Part shown: piece after piece, positions 35,139-43,590 of the stretch
Numbering within the stretch: position 1 is the first letter of the stretch
Layout of the letters: the number at the start of each line of letters is the position of its first letter
From: Occultella gossypii
GTDB taxonomy: Bacteria > Actinomycetota > Actinomycetes > Actinomycetales > Beutenbergiaceae
Length of the DNA: 64,000 nucleotides
Assembly: GCF_019947135.1 (NCBI RefSeq)
Contig: NZ_JAGSHT010000002.1
Span: 372,001-436,000 of the forward strand
Reading direction: 5' to 3'
The notes under the pieces: generated by a model
Told to the model about the DNA's origin: nothing
The model's input: only the letters and a program-made list of their open reading frames with translations
Database searches by the model: none
Translations under genes and position numbers: made by a program

Positions 35139-35582
35139 TCACGTTAGTTCCGGCGTCGGTGCGGGCGCTTCTCGATTCCTGATCGGTCGGGCGACTCGTT
35201 TCGCGACGCACGCCGGGATGCCGGCCGGCGGCCCGGCATCCTCGCTCCGATAGACGCTGGGCGGCATGCCCACGAGTTCGGTGAACCGGGTGCTGAACGT
35301 ACCGAGGGAGGAGAACCCGACGGCGAAGCACACCTCGGTCACGGAGCGTTCGCCCACGCGCAGGAGCGCCATCGCGCGCTCGATGCGTCGGGTCATCAGG
35401 TAGCTGTACGGCGACTCGCCGAACGCGGCCCGGAACTCCCGGCTCAGGTGACCGGACGACATGTACTCGGCCTGCGCCAGCGCGTCCACGTTGAGCGGCT
35501 GGGCGTACTCGCGGTCGATCCGGTCCCGGATCCGTCGCAGTCTCTTCAGGTCGCTCAGCCGCTCCGCTTCGTCCTTCGGCAC
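35139..35582 (-). CDS. AraC-family regulator (HTH only)
   Basis: 147 residues from GTG 35582. It consists almost wholly of the AraC DNA-binding domain: IDREYAQPLNVDALAQAEYMSSGHLSREFRAAFGESPYSYLMTRRIERAMALL, then RSVTEVCFAVGFSSLGTFSTRFTELVGMPPSVYR. There is no ligand-binding domain, so control may depend on other proteins or on its own level. First gene of the AraC-VOC-UvrA-like transcript. The Arg/Pro-rich tail is not conserved in known relatives. Confidence 0.92.
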   Translation of the reverse strand: MPKDEAERLSDLKRLRRIRDRIDREYAQPLNVDALAQAEYMSSGHLSREFRAAFGESPYSYLMTRRIERAMALLRVGERSVTEVCFAVGFSSLGTFSTRFTELVGMPPSVYRSEDAGPPAGIPACVAKRVARPIRNREAPAPTPELT

Positions 35583-35639
35583 TCGCTAGATCCTGCCACG
35601 TTCGCCCGTACTTTCCCAGCGTGTCGCCGGCCGGAACGG

Positions 35640-38600
35640 TCAGTGGCGGATCGAGCGGGCCCGGTCCGCGGACAGGCGTTCCAGCACCTCGGCCAGGGCT
35701 CGGTGGTAGGCGAACGCACGCGGATATCCCGAGTGCGCCATCACCCCGAACAGATACCCGCCTCGATCGCGTTCCTCCGCGCCGCGATCGATCTCGTTGT
35801 CGCGGTAGGAGTGGACCGGGAGCCCGAGCGGGTCCGTGCGCCGCCAGAGATTCAGCCACGCCGGCTCGTCCCGTCCGGCACCGGTCAGCAGGGCGGTCAG
35901 GGTGTGCTCGCCGGTCGGAGTCGGGTTCACCGGGCGAATCGGGTCCACCGGGGGCAGCGGGGTTACCCGGTCGCGGCGCCAGGGGTCCGCGGCCAGGTAG
36001 GACGGTGCCCGGCACGGCGGGTTACCGGTGGCCACCGAGCCGAGCAGCTCCGGGAAGTAGCGTCCGAAGAAGCCACGCACCTGGGTGCCGTAGGTGAGCA
36101 GGCCGATGCGGGCGGTCGCGGGATCTCGCGGTCGCGCGAGCAGGACCGCGACTGCCAGCACGGCACCGAGGGAGTGCGCCGAGAGCACCACCCGCCGGCC
36201 GGACGGCGCTGCGAGGGAACGCCCGTCGGCCTCGGCACCGCCGAGCCAGGCATCGATGCGGCCCCGGAGTTCGGGCACCACGCGCTCCGCATAGCAGGGT
36301 GGTCCGAACGGGTGCGCCGCCCGCGGCAGGAAGCAGATCATGTCCCAGAGGATCCCGAGGGGTCGGGCACCGGTGCCGGCCGCTCCCGCGAGCATGGCAC
36401 CCAGTAGCACCAACGCCGCGGCGCCGACCGCGCCGACCGCCCAGGTGGTGATGTCCTCCGGCAGCGCCCAGGGTGGCAGCGGTACCCCGACGAGCTCCGC
36501 GCCGGTATTCGCCGCCCCGGCGCGCCCCCATCCGTCTCCGGTCGACTCCGCCGACGCGAGGGGCCTCGGCACTCGCGTGAGCAGAGTGAGCGCGAGCGCC
36601 AGCGCGGCGCCGCCGGCCACCCATCCGACCACGGGCTCGGCGCGCTGGATCGCTGCCGCCACCTGTCGCGAGCGCTGGATCTGCGCGTCCGCGGCACTGC
36701 CGCTGCCGTCACCTTTGGCGCCGCCCCGCCGCGCGTTCCTGCGCTCGCTGCCGCGGTCGGGGGCACCACGCTCGCCGCGGTTGGGGTCCACCCACACACG
36801 CAGCGCTCCCGGCACAGACCGGGTGCCCACGACCGCCTGCAGCGCGGGCGGGATCACCGCGACCACCAGTACGGCCAACGTGAGGAGCGTTGCGAGGCCG
36901 AACTCCGCGTAGGCCTGCGGCGCCGCCAGCGCGGCAGGCCAGTCCGCCTGGGCACGAGCGAGCTCGCCCACCGTGGCGAGTTCCGCCGTCGGGAGGGTCA
37001 ATGCGGAACCGGCCGCGACGGCGAACGTGGCCCGTGGACCGGCGCCGTTCAGGAACGCCTCCGTCCCGAGCACGACCAGCGTCGAGAAGATCATCGCGGC
37101 ACCCCCGGCGAGGAGCAGGAGCACCCCTGGGCCACCCCCGGACCAGCCCTCGCCCGCACCGGACGGGCGCCGCAGGGCCCTGCTCACCAGGGCGAGCAGC
37201 GCAATGAGCGCCACCACACCGGCGCCGAGCAGGAGCACGGCCCAGTCGGTCGCGATGCGCAGCAGCGCGAACCCACCGCACCCGACCGCACCGACGGCCA
37301 GGAGCGGCACCCACAGACGCGGCCGCAGCCCGCCCCGCCAGCCGAGTGCCGCGACGGCGATCCCCAGGAGTGCCGCGACGAGCAGTACCGGGATCGCCTC
37401 GAGTCCGGCGTAGCCCGCGGACGACTGTGGCGCCTCCAGACGCCACGTGGTGACAAGTGCACCAGTGAACACGGCCAGCGACGCCAGCAGCAACCAGCCG
37501 GACTGGACTCGGCGGCCACGTCCGGCGCTACCGACATCCGGGCTCGCCTCCGACCCGATGCAGACCCGGGCGACGACCCAGGCGAGGATCACGATCGCGA
37601 CCGCCCCGAGCCCGGCCGGCAGCGGGCGCTCCCCCGCCGCCGCGACGGCGCCGTCGGTGCACGCGCTCGTGAGGGCGCCGGTCAGGCTCCGGCACGCCGG
37701 GACGGTGCCGAGCACGCCGTCCCACGCGAGCACTGCGGTGAGCATGGAGGCGGCCGCCGCCAGATGGAGGCGACCCGTGGTCACGGTGAGCAGACGGTGG
37801 CCCCAGAAGCCCGGCATGGCCAGGACCGGAACACCCGGGCTCGGCCCCGGAACCGGTTCGGCGGGTCGCGGGGCGAGCGGGACCGCCACCGCCTGGCCCG
37901 GGCCCCCAGGCCCGTCCGCACGGGCCGCCGACATCTGCTCCTCGTAGCGGACCTGGCCGGTCAGCGAGATCAGCCAGAGCGCGACGACCGCGAGGAGCGG
38001 CACGAGGGCGAGCAGCGCCGTCCGGGCCCCGGGGTCCCAACCGGCCATGGTCTGCGCGAACCCGGGCAGCCGCGCGCACGCGAGAGCGACGTCCACCTCG
38101 GCTCCACCGGCCGGCGCGGGCACAGTCTGGGCGGCCGGGAAGCACTGCCCGGCGAGCAGGCCGAGGGTGACCGACGCCGTCGACGCGGTGAACAACAGCG
38201 TCAGGAGCAGCGAGAACACACGGACACTCGCCGCTCCGTTGCCGGCCCGCCAGCCGGCAGATCCGCGGGGCAGGCGGCGGGTCCAGTACGCGACGTTCGC
38301 CAACCCGAACGGGATGAGCACGGTCCACCCGACCCGGACCAGACCACGGGCCAGTGCCCCGATCAGGCCCCACCCCGGCACCGTGGACAGCCGCGCCATC
38401 GCACCCCAGGAGTAGGCCTCCCGGCGCGTGTCCGGCCGGATCGCGTGCACGTCCTCGGGTGGCAGCGCGCGGTCCCGTTCGGCGGCGGCGTCGGTCGGCA
38501 CCCAGAAGCTGCCCAGCGCATCCCCGCGCGACTGCAGGATCTCGGCCGGCGGCAGGTCGAGGAGCACCGCAGGAGGCGTGTTGCCGATCCCGTGTACCCG

Positions 38601-38678
38601 TAGCTCAAGCACCGAGATGGTGGCCGGCCGGTCCGTCTGGCCGGTCCTGCCCCGTCCGGGCCGGCACCTGTTGCGCAT
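35640..38678 (-). CDS. Large polytopic membrane protein with split alpha/beta-hydrolase motifs
   Basis: 1012 residues from ATG 38678, with GGAG seven bases upstream; GTG 38684 is an alternative. The N-terminus shows LRVHGIGNTPP (27-36), like the oxyanion HG of a lipase. Then come about ten or more membrane helices across residues ~95-800. Then there is a soluble C-terminal domain with the nucleophile elbow VLSAHSLGAV (Ser836), LWRRTDPLG (Asp949) and VMAHSGY (His982), in the order of a Ser-Asp-His triad. It resembles actinobacterial membrane proteins of unknown function opening with RVHGVxGTPPE. A membrane esterase or lipase is inferred, not shown. Long GC-rich shadow frames cover it. Confidence 0.8.
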   Translation of the reverse strand: MRNRCRPGRGRTGQTDRPATISVLELRVHGIGNTPPAVLLDLPPAEILQSRGDALGSFWVPTDAAAERDRALPPEDVHAIRPDTRREAYSWGAMARLSTVPGWGLIGALARGLVRVGWTVLIPFGLANVAYWTRRLPRGSAGWRAGNGAASVRVFSLLLTLLFTASTASVTLGLLAGQCFPAAQTVPAPAGGAEVDVALACARLPGFAQTMAGWDPGARTALLALVPLLAVVALWLISLTGQVRYEEQMSAARADGPGGPGQAVAVPLAPRPAEPVPGPSPGVPVLAMPGFWGHRLLTVTTGRLHLAAAASMLTAVLAWDGVLGTVPACRSLTGALTSACTDGAVAAAGERPLPAGLGAVAIVILAWVVARVCIGSEASPDVGSAGRGRRVQSGWLLLASLAVFTGALVTTWRLEAPQSSAGYAGLEAIPVLLVAALLGIAVAALGWRGGLRPRLWVPLLAVGAVGCGGFALLRIATDWAVLLLGAGVVALIALLALVSRALRRPSGAGEGWSGGGPGVLLLLAGGAAMIFSTLVVLGTEAFLNGAGPRATFAVAAGSALTLPTAELATVGELARAQADWPAALAAPQAYAEFGLATLLTLAVLVVAVIPPALQAVVGTRSVPGALRVWVDPNRGERGAPDRGSERRNARRGGAKGDGSGSAADAQIQRSRQVAAAIQRAEPVVGWVAGGAALALALTLLTRVPRPLASAESTGDGWGRAGAANTGAELVGVPLPPWALPEDITTWAVGAVGAAALVLLGAMLAGAAGTGARPLGILWDMICFLPRAAHPFGPPCYAERVVPELRGRIDAWLGGAEADGRSLAAPSGRRVVLSAHSLGAVLAVAVLLARPRDPATARIGLLTYGTQVRGFFGRYFPELLGSVATGNPPCRAPSYLAADPWRRDRVTPLPPVDPIRPVNPTPTGEHTLTALLTGAGRDEPAWLNLWRRTDPLGLPVHSYRDNEIDRGAEERDRGGYLFGVMAHSGYPRAFAYHRALAEVLERLSADRARSIRH

Positions 38679-38799
38679 CGTCACGCTCCCGACCCTGATG
38701 TCGAACCCGACTGACCGACGTTGGCACCGAATCTAGTGCCGACCCCCGACAGCGCCCGTGATCTTCACGATGTCGGAGGCTGTCCGTACTGTGCTGGAC

Positions 38800-39504
38800 A
38801 TGGACATCATCATGATCCCCGGTTTCTGGCTCGACGGCGCGTCCTGGGCGGCGGTGGTGCCGCATCTCGAGCGCGCCGGCCACACCTGCTTCCCGCTCAC
38901 CCTCCCGGGCATGGATTCCCTTGATGCCGATCGGTCCGAGATCACCCTGGCCGACCACATCGACGCGGTCGTCGCGGAGATCGACGCCCACCCGGGTGGC
39001 CCGGTCGTGCTCGTCGGGCACTCCGGCGGTGGCCTCATCGCCTACGGCGCGGTCGACGCGCGACCGGACCGCGTGGCACGAGTGATCTATGTCGACAGCG
39101 GCCCGGCGGGAGAGGGCGCCATCATCAACGACGAGTACCCGGCGGTCGGCGGTGAGCTGCCGCTGCCGGACTGGTCGATGTTCGAGGACGAGGACCTCGT
39201 CGACCTCGACGATGCCCTCCGTGCCGAGTTCCGCCGAGCGGCGATCCCGACGCCGGCGCACGTGGCCCAGGATCCGCTGCACCTGACCGACGAACGGCGC
39301 CGCGATGTGCCGGCCACCGTGATCGCCTGCGAGTTCCCCTCGTCCCAGCTGCGGGACTGGATCGCCCAGGGCCACCCCTTCGTCCAGGAGCTCGGCCAGC
39401 TGCGCAAGGTGGAGTACCGGGACCTGCCCACCGGGCACTGGCCCCAGTTCACGCGTCCGGAGGACCTGGCCACGACGATCCTGGAGAGCGTCGGCCAGAG
39501 CTGA
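38800..39504 (+). CDS. Alpha/beta hydrolase
   Basis: 234 residues from ATG 38800 (MDIIMIPGFWLDGASWAAVV), where the family normally begins; an in-frame GTG at 38758 would add 14 residues. Nucleophile elbow GHSGG with Ser75, early HG-like PGFW oxyanion region, and a late GHWPQFTRPEDL placing the catalytic His at 213. The acid is likely in the preceding strand (ATVIACEF region). Small-ester or C-C bond hydrolase; substrate unknown. Divergent from the large membrane protein and convergent with the PrmC-like gene, ending 3 bp from it. Confidence 0.87.
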   Translation: MDIIMIPGFWLDGASWAAVVPHLERAGHTCFPLTLPGMDSLDADRSEITLADHIDAVVAEIDAHPGGPVVLVGHSGGGLIAYGAVDARPDRVARVIYVDSGPAGEGAIINDEYPAVGGELPLPDWSMFEDEDLVDLDDALRAEFRRAAIPTPAHVAQDPLHLTDERRRDVPATVIACEFPSSQLRDWIAQGHPFVQELGQLRKVEYRDLPTGHWPQFTRPEDLATTILESVGQS

Positions 39505-39507
39505 CCG

Positions 39508-40305
39508 TCAGCTGAGGAGGCGGCCCCGCACCACGGTGGCGCCGACCTCCTCATCGCTGAGCACGTCGGCCACCAGGCCGTGCTCGAGGAAGATGCGGGC
39601 CGCCGTCGGGCCCTGCTCGTCGCTCGTCTCGACGAGCAGGTATCCGCCGGGAGCGAGCCACCGAGCGGCTCCGGCGGCGAGTCGGCGCTGGACGTCGAGC
39701 CCGTCCGGCCCGCCGTCGAGGGTCAGGTGCGGCTCGTGGTCGCGCGCTTCCGGCGGCATCTGGGCGATCGCGTCGGTGGGTACGTACGGGGTGTTCGCGA
39801 CGAGGACCCGGACCCTCCCGGCGAGCTCGGACGGAAGCGCGTCGTACAGGTCACCGGAGTGCACCCTGGCGTGGCCGGCCAGGTTGCGCTGTGCGCAGCG
39901 GACCGCCTCCGGTTGGACGTCGCCCGCGTGCAGGTCGAGGCCGGGGATCCGGGTGGCGAGCACGGCGGCGATGGCGCCGGCGCCGCAGCACAGGTCCACG
40001 GCCACGTCCCCCGGACGCAACAGGGCTGCTGCCCGGGCGGCGAGGAACTCCGTGCGGGCGCGCGGCACGAACACACCGGGTTCGAGGAGGATCCGCAACC
40101 CACCGAACTCGGCCCAGCCGAGGATCTGCTCGAGTGGTTCGCCCTCGATGCGCCGCGCGAGGAGTTCCTCGAGTTCTGTGGCACCTGCCGCTGCCTCGTG
40201 CAGGAGACGAGCCTCATCCTCTGCGAACACACAGCCGGCCCCACTCAGGCGCAGCACCGTCTCGGACTGGTCGGCGATCCGTAGGCTCAACGGGCGCACC
40301 GGCAC
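39508..40305 (-). CDS. PrmC-like protein (N5)-glutamine methyltransferase homologue
   Basis: 265 residues. An N-terminal helical part (ARLLHEAAAGATELEELLARRIEGEPLEQILGWAEFGG) precedes the catalytic domain, as in PrmC. SAM motif DLCCGAGAIAAVLATR and the catalytic-loop motif reads ANTPYVP; canonical PrmC has NPPY, so the second residue differs. This fits the paralogous group annotated as putative glutamine methyltransferase rather than the release-factor enzyme itself. Divergence at the NPPY site leaves the target uncertain. It lies upstream of no obvious partner. Confidence 0.87.
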   Translation of the reverse strand: MPVRPLSLRIADQSETVLRLSGAGCVFAEDEARLLHEAAAGATELEELLARRIEGEPLEQILGWAEFGGLRILLEPGVFVPRARTEFLAARAAALLRPGDVAVDLCCGAGAIAAVLATRIPGLDLHAGDVQPEAVRCAQRNLAGHARVHSGDLYDALPSELAGRVRVLVANTPYVPTDAIAQMPPEARDHEPHLTLDGGPDGLDVQRRLAAGAARWLAPGGYLLVETSDEQGPTAARIFLEHGLVADVLSDEEVGATVVRGRLLS

Positions 40306-40314
40306 CGCCTCGCG

Positions 40315-40773
40315 TCAACGGGCACGACGACTCTCCAGCTCCACCTCGTGGTCGCCGTCATAGACGAAGGTCACCGAGCGGTAGGTGAACGTGACCGACT
40401 CCTCGAGCAGATCCGGCTCGGGCGCCGGCCGCAGGTCGTAGCCGGTCACGCTGGCATCGGTCAGCGTGACCACAAGGTAGTCGGCGGTGTCGCCGTCGAC
40501 CGTCCGAGACAGGGCGAACACCGCCTCCCGGGCATGCTCCCCGCGGAACAAGACCCGCTTCAACGCGGGCGAGGACACGTCGTAGTGCTTCACGATGCGA
40601 ATCGGCTCGAGGGTCACCCGTCCGACCCGTGCCGCTCCGACGCCACCCCCGCCCGCGGCCTGTGCCGCAGCCATCCCGAACTCGATCCCGTGGAACTCGA
40701 TCTCGTCCTCGTGCCCGTCACGGACGCTCGCCCCTGGGATGCCCGGGATCTTGAGAAAGCCCTGGATCGCCAT
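40315..40773 (-). CDS. Hcp-family (type VI tube-like) protein, orphan
   Basis: 152 residues. The Hcp fold pattern is seen in MAIQGFLKIPGIPGASVRDGHEDEIEFHGIEFGMAAA at the start, VTLEPIRIVKHYDVSSPALKRVLFRGEHAREAVFALSR in the middle, and VTFTYRSVTFVYD at the end. In proteobacteria Hcp forms the inner tube of the type VI secretion system. No tssB/C, vgrG, clpV or baseplate gene is in this window. Actinobacterial Hcp-like proteins occur without such systems and their role is unknown. Probably cytosolic or released; no signal peptide. Confidence 0.8.
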   Translation of the reverse strand: MAIQGFLKIPGIPGASVRDGHEDEIEFHGIEFGMAAAQAAGGGGVGAARVGRVTLEPIRIVKHYDVSSPALKRVLFRGEHAREAVFALSRTVDGDTADYLVVTLTDASVTGYDLRPAPEPDLLEESVTFTYRSVTFVYDGDHEVELESRRAR

Positions 40774-40891
40774 GATTGCCTCCTGCGATCGCCGTTCACG
40801 GGTGCCGTCTGAGGACGGCAGGTGGGCCGATGGCGGTCGGTCACCAGTATCGACCGCACCAGGGCCGTCCGTGACGTGATTTCCAGGGCTG

Positions 40892-41419
40892 TCACGGGTC
40901 GCGTGGGTCGCCGGGCCGGACCACGTCCGGGCCGGCGTCGAGAGCCTCTCTCAAGAGCCCGACGGCGCGGTTCGCGTCGGTCATCGCGGTGGCACCGAGC
41001 GCACCGCCGACGGCGTCCGCCCAGGCCTTCTGCGCCGCGTTGATGGTGAGGACGGCGGCCCGGCCGGCCGGCGTCGCCACCAGCAGCTTGGCGCGCCTGT
41101 GCTGCGGGTTCTCCTCGAACGTCGCAAGCTCGTCGGCCACCAGGGCGTCGGCCACCCGCTGCACGCTCTGCCGGGCCATCCCTCGGGCCCGGGCCAGCTG
41201 GGCCACAGTCGCAGGGCTCGTACAGGCCGCGTCCAACACCACCCAGCGAGCCAGCGACAGGCCGCCCAGAGCGGCGAGGTCCTCCCCGGCGCGGGTGATG
41301 CGATCACCGAGGGCGGCCACCGAGACCACGAGGGACGTGAACGCCTCCCCCTCGCTCGTTCGCGCCGGCCACTCCGGATCATTGACAGCAGACTGTCGTT
41401 TTGGTAGATTCGAGGTCAT
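40892..41419 (-). CDS. MarR-family transcriptional regulator
   Basis: 175 residues from the ATG at 41419. The winged HTH is [64 protein letters not shown], with basic wing HRRAK. It is divergent from the epoxide hydrolase by 48 bp. Two identical-pattern inverted repeats overlap its start region, so autorepression with control of the hydrolase is likely. If both operators lie outside the coding region, the true start is further in; the first ~25 residues look unstructured. Confidence 0.9.
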   Translation of the reverse strand: MTSNLPKRQSAVNDPEWPARTSEGEAFTSLVVSVAALGDRITRAGEDLAALGGLSLARWVVLDAACTSPATVAQLARARGMARQSVQRVADALVADELATFEENPQHRRAKLLVATPAGRAAVLTINAAQKAWADAVGGALGATAMTDANRAVGLLREALDAGPDVVRPGDPRDP

Positions 41420-41435
41420 GACAGCATCCTGTCAT
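41384..41435. promoter_or_regulatory. Two GACAG-N4-CTGTC operators
   Basis: Site 1 is GACAG-CAGA-CTGTC at 41384-41397, inside the start of the marR frame. Site 2 is ATGACAG-CATC-CTGTCAT at 41418-41435, over the marR start. The centres are 36 bp apart. The shared pattern and position between marR and the epoxide hydrolase mark a MarR-controlled divergent promoter. Confidence 0.75.
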
Positions 41436-41467
41436 ATTCACCTGGACGTCGCCGCCGAGGAGCCCAC

Positions 41468-42706
41468 ATGACAACGAACAGCACCCGTGCCAACCCGGTG
41501 CCGACGCCACCGGTGGCCGTCCCCCACGACGTGGCCACCGCCGTCGAGCCGTACCGGATCGACGTGCCCGACGCCGCGCTGGACGACCTCCGTGACCGGC
41601 TGACCAGAACCCGGTGGATCACCGAGGTGCCCGGTACCGGATGGCAGCATGGAGTGCCCAGCGACTACCTGCGGGAACTCGTGGATCACTGGGCACACGA
41701 GTACGACTGGCGGGCAGCGCAGGCACGTCTGAATGCGTTGCCGCAGTTCACCACGACCATCGACGGCCAGCGCATCTACTTCCTCCACGTCCGCTCACCA
41801 CATCCCGGCGCCCTGCCCCTGGTGCTCACCCACGGCTGGCCCAGCTCCCCGGCGGAGTTCCTCGACGTCATCGGGCCGCTGACCGACCCGGGTGCCCACG
41901 GTGGGGACCCCGCTGACGCGTTCGACCTGGTGATTCCCGCCCTGCCCGGGTTCGGGTTCTCGAGCCCGCTGTCGGGGCCCGGCTGGAGCAGCGACCGCAC
42001 CGCCCGGGCGTGGGCCGAGCTGATGCGCCGGCTCGGTTACGCGCGCTATGGCCTCCAGGGCGGCGATTTCGGTGCGCTCGTCTCACCGGAGGTGGGTCGA
42101 GTGGACCCGGAACACGTCGTGGGCGTACACGTGAACGCGGCGTCGGCGGGTTTCATCCCGTGGGGCCCCGTGCCTGAGGACGAACTGGCCGCCCTCACCG
42201 ACCTCGAACGCGACCGGGTGCGCCGCCTGGGTGACTTCCTCTCGGGGGGCAACGCCTACTTCCAGGTGCACGCCAACATGCCGCAGACGATCGGTTATGC
42301 GTTGGACGACTCGCCCGTGGCACTGCTGGCCTGGATGGTGGACAAGTTCGCCGCCTGGACCCACACCGCCAGTGGGCTCCCGGAGGACGCTGTGGATCGG
42401 GACGCGATGCTGACCGCGGTGAGTACATACTGGCTGACCGGCACCGGTGGCAGCGCGGCACGGATGTACTACGAGAACATGCACGCCACACCGGACTGGG
42501 GCCGGGCACCGTCGGCCACCCCGGTGGGTGTGATCGCGTTCGCGGAGGACTACGCGATCAGAGGCTACGGCGAGAAGTCGCACGTGATCACGCACTGGAC
42601 CGATGTGGACCACGGCGGACACTTCGCGGCACTGGAGGAACCGGAACTCCTCGTCGCCGACGTGCGCACGTTCTTCCGGACGGTGCGGGACAGACGGCTC
42701 GGCTGA
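41468..42706 (+). CDS. Epoxide hydrolase (microsomal type)
   Basis: 412 residues. The epoxide-hydrolase N-terminal domain ([33 protein letters not shown]) is followed by the alpha/beta-hydrolase core: oxyanion HGWPSS at 122-127, LPGFGFSSP, nucleophile GGDFG with Asp200, and catalytic His385 in [11 protein letters not shown]. It hydrolyses epoxides to diols, a detoxification or catabolic step in the cytosol. Divergent from marR with two operator-like palindromes between, so it is probably induced by an aromatic or epoxide-type ligand. The closing [12 protein letters not shown] suits the family. Confidence 0.94.
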   Translation: MTTNSTRANPVPTPPVAVPHDVATAVEPYRIDVPDAALDDLRDRLTRTRWITEVPGTGWQHGVPSDYLRELVDHWAHEYDWRAAQARLNALPQFTTTIDGQRIYFLHVRSPHPGALPLVLTHGWPSSPAEFLDVIGPLTDPGAHGGDPADAFDLVIPALPGFGFSSPLSGPGWSSDRTARAWAELMRRLGYARYGLQGGDFGALVSPEVGRVDPEHVVGVHVNAASAGFIPWGPVPEDELAALTDLERDRVRRLGDFLSGGNAYFQVHANMPQTIGYALDDSPVALLAWMVDKFAAWTHTASGLPEDAVDRDAMLTAVSTYWLTGTGGSAARMYYENMHATPDWGRAPSATPVGVIAFAEDYAIRGYGEKSHVITHWTDVDHGGHFAALEEPELLVADVRTFFRTVRDRRLG

Positions 42707-42827
42707 ACTGCGGTCCACAGGAGTGAGCCGGACGCTCGGCCATCCACAAGATGCGCCCGGCGCTTGGGAGTCCACACACGCCATCGGTTCCCGGAGTCCC
42801 GGGTCAGGCAGCCGTCATCGTGTTCGG

Positions 42828-43481
42828 ATGAGCGAGCGCGTGCACGAGATGGACCGGGGCGACGACGATCCCTCGGAGGCGGTTAGGGCCGAGTACGTCG
42901 TCCACCTCGACGACGAGTTCGATGGCGATGACGACGAGTTCGATGACGATGACGACGAGTTCGATGACGATTTCGAGATCGGCTACGGGGACGACCTCGA
43001 CGACGACCTCGACGTCGGCGCCTTCATGGACGCGACCTTTGGCGAGATCACCGGCGCACGCGAGCCCGAAGTGCGGCCACCGATGCCCGGTGCCGGCTTG
43101 TCGGTCGCGGACGACGCAACGCTTCTGGCGGTGCTCGCGGCGTGGACCCGCATCCTGGTCACCGCGGAGGCACCTGGAGTGTGGTGCTTCGCGACAGACG
43201 ATCGTGACGCGATGACCGAGGTGCTCCTGCCGATAGCGGTCGGTGGTGTGCGGCCCGACCGCGACCGGCTCGACGAGTTCTTCGTGGAGTTCCAGGAGGT
43301 CCTCGACGACGCCGAGGGAGGCCTGTCGAGCCTTGTGATCGCGATCGCACGCTCCGACGGCGGCGACCGGGGAGGCTACGAACGGCTCTGGTACACGGCA
43401 GTCACGGCGGCTGCGAAGCGCCACCGGGTACCGCTGCGGGCCGTGGCGGCGCTGGGATCGCGGCGTGCTGGGCTCCTCTGA
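42828..43481 (+). CDS. Acidic protein with DDEFDDD repeats, unknown
   Basis: 217 residues from the ATG at 42828. The N-terminal third is extremely acidic with three 7-residue repeats of DDEFD(G/D)D at residues 28-48. The remaining two thirds look globular: LLAVLAAWTRILVTAEAPGVWCFATDD, EVLLPIAVGGVRPDRDRLDEFFVEF and SLVIAIARSDGGDRGGYERLWYTAVTAAAKRHRV. The core resembles uncharacterised actinobacterial stress or nucleotide-binding proteins, but I do not recognise it. No RBS of note. It lies 122 bp after the epoxide hydrolase. Confidence 0.7.
   Translation: MSERVHEMDRGDDDPSEAVRAEYVVHLDDEFDGDDDEFDDDDDEFDDDFEIGYGDDLDDDLDVGAFMDATFGEITGAREPEVRPPMPGAGLSVADDATLLAVLAAWTRILVTAEAPGVWCFATDDRDAMTEVLLPIAVGGVRPDRDRLDEFFVEFQEVLDDAEGGLSSLVIAIARSDGGDRGGYERLWYTAVTAAAKRHRVPLRAVAALGSRRAGLL
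42909..42971 (+). repeat. Three tandem 21-bp in-frame repeats
   Basis: Units at 42909-42929, 42930-42950 and 42951-42971, identical but for one base in the first. They encode DDEFD(G/D)D. Copy number could vary by slippage without breaking the frame. Confidence 0.9.
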
Positions 43482-43590
43482 GGTGTCCGTCGTCGCACGC
43501 CCGGTCCGGCTACGCCCGGCCCGACGCTGTCGAACGGCCCTGGCACGCCTGGTCCATCCCAGTGGGACGGGCCGGAGCGTGGCCGGCGGG

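Noticed and set aside
34720-36015. 431-codon frame joining the VOC gene to upstream sequence
   Set aside because: The first ~290 codons are shadow sequence of the AraC and membrane-protein genes; the VOC protein begins at 35133.
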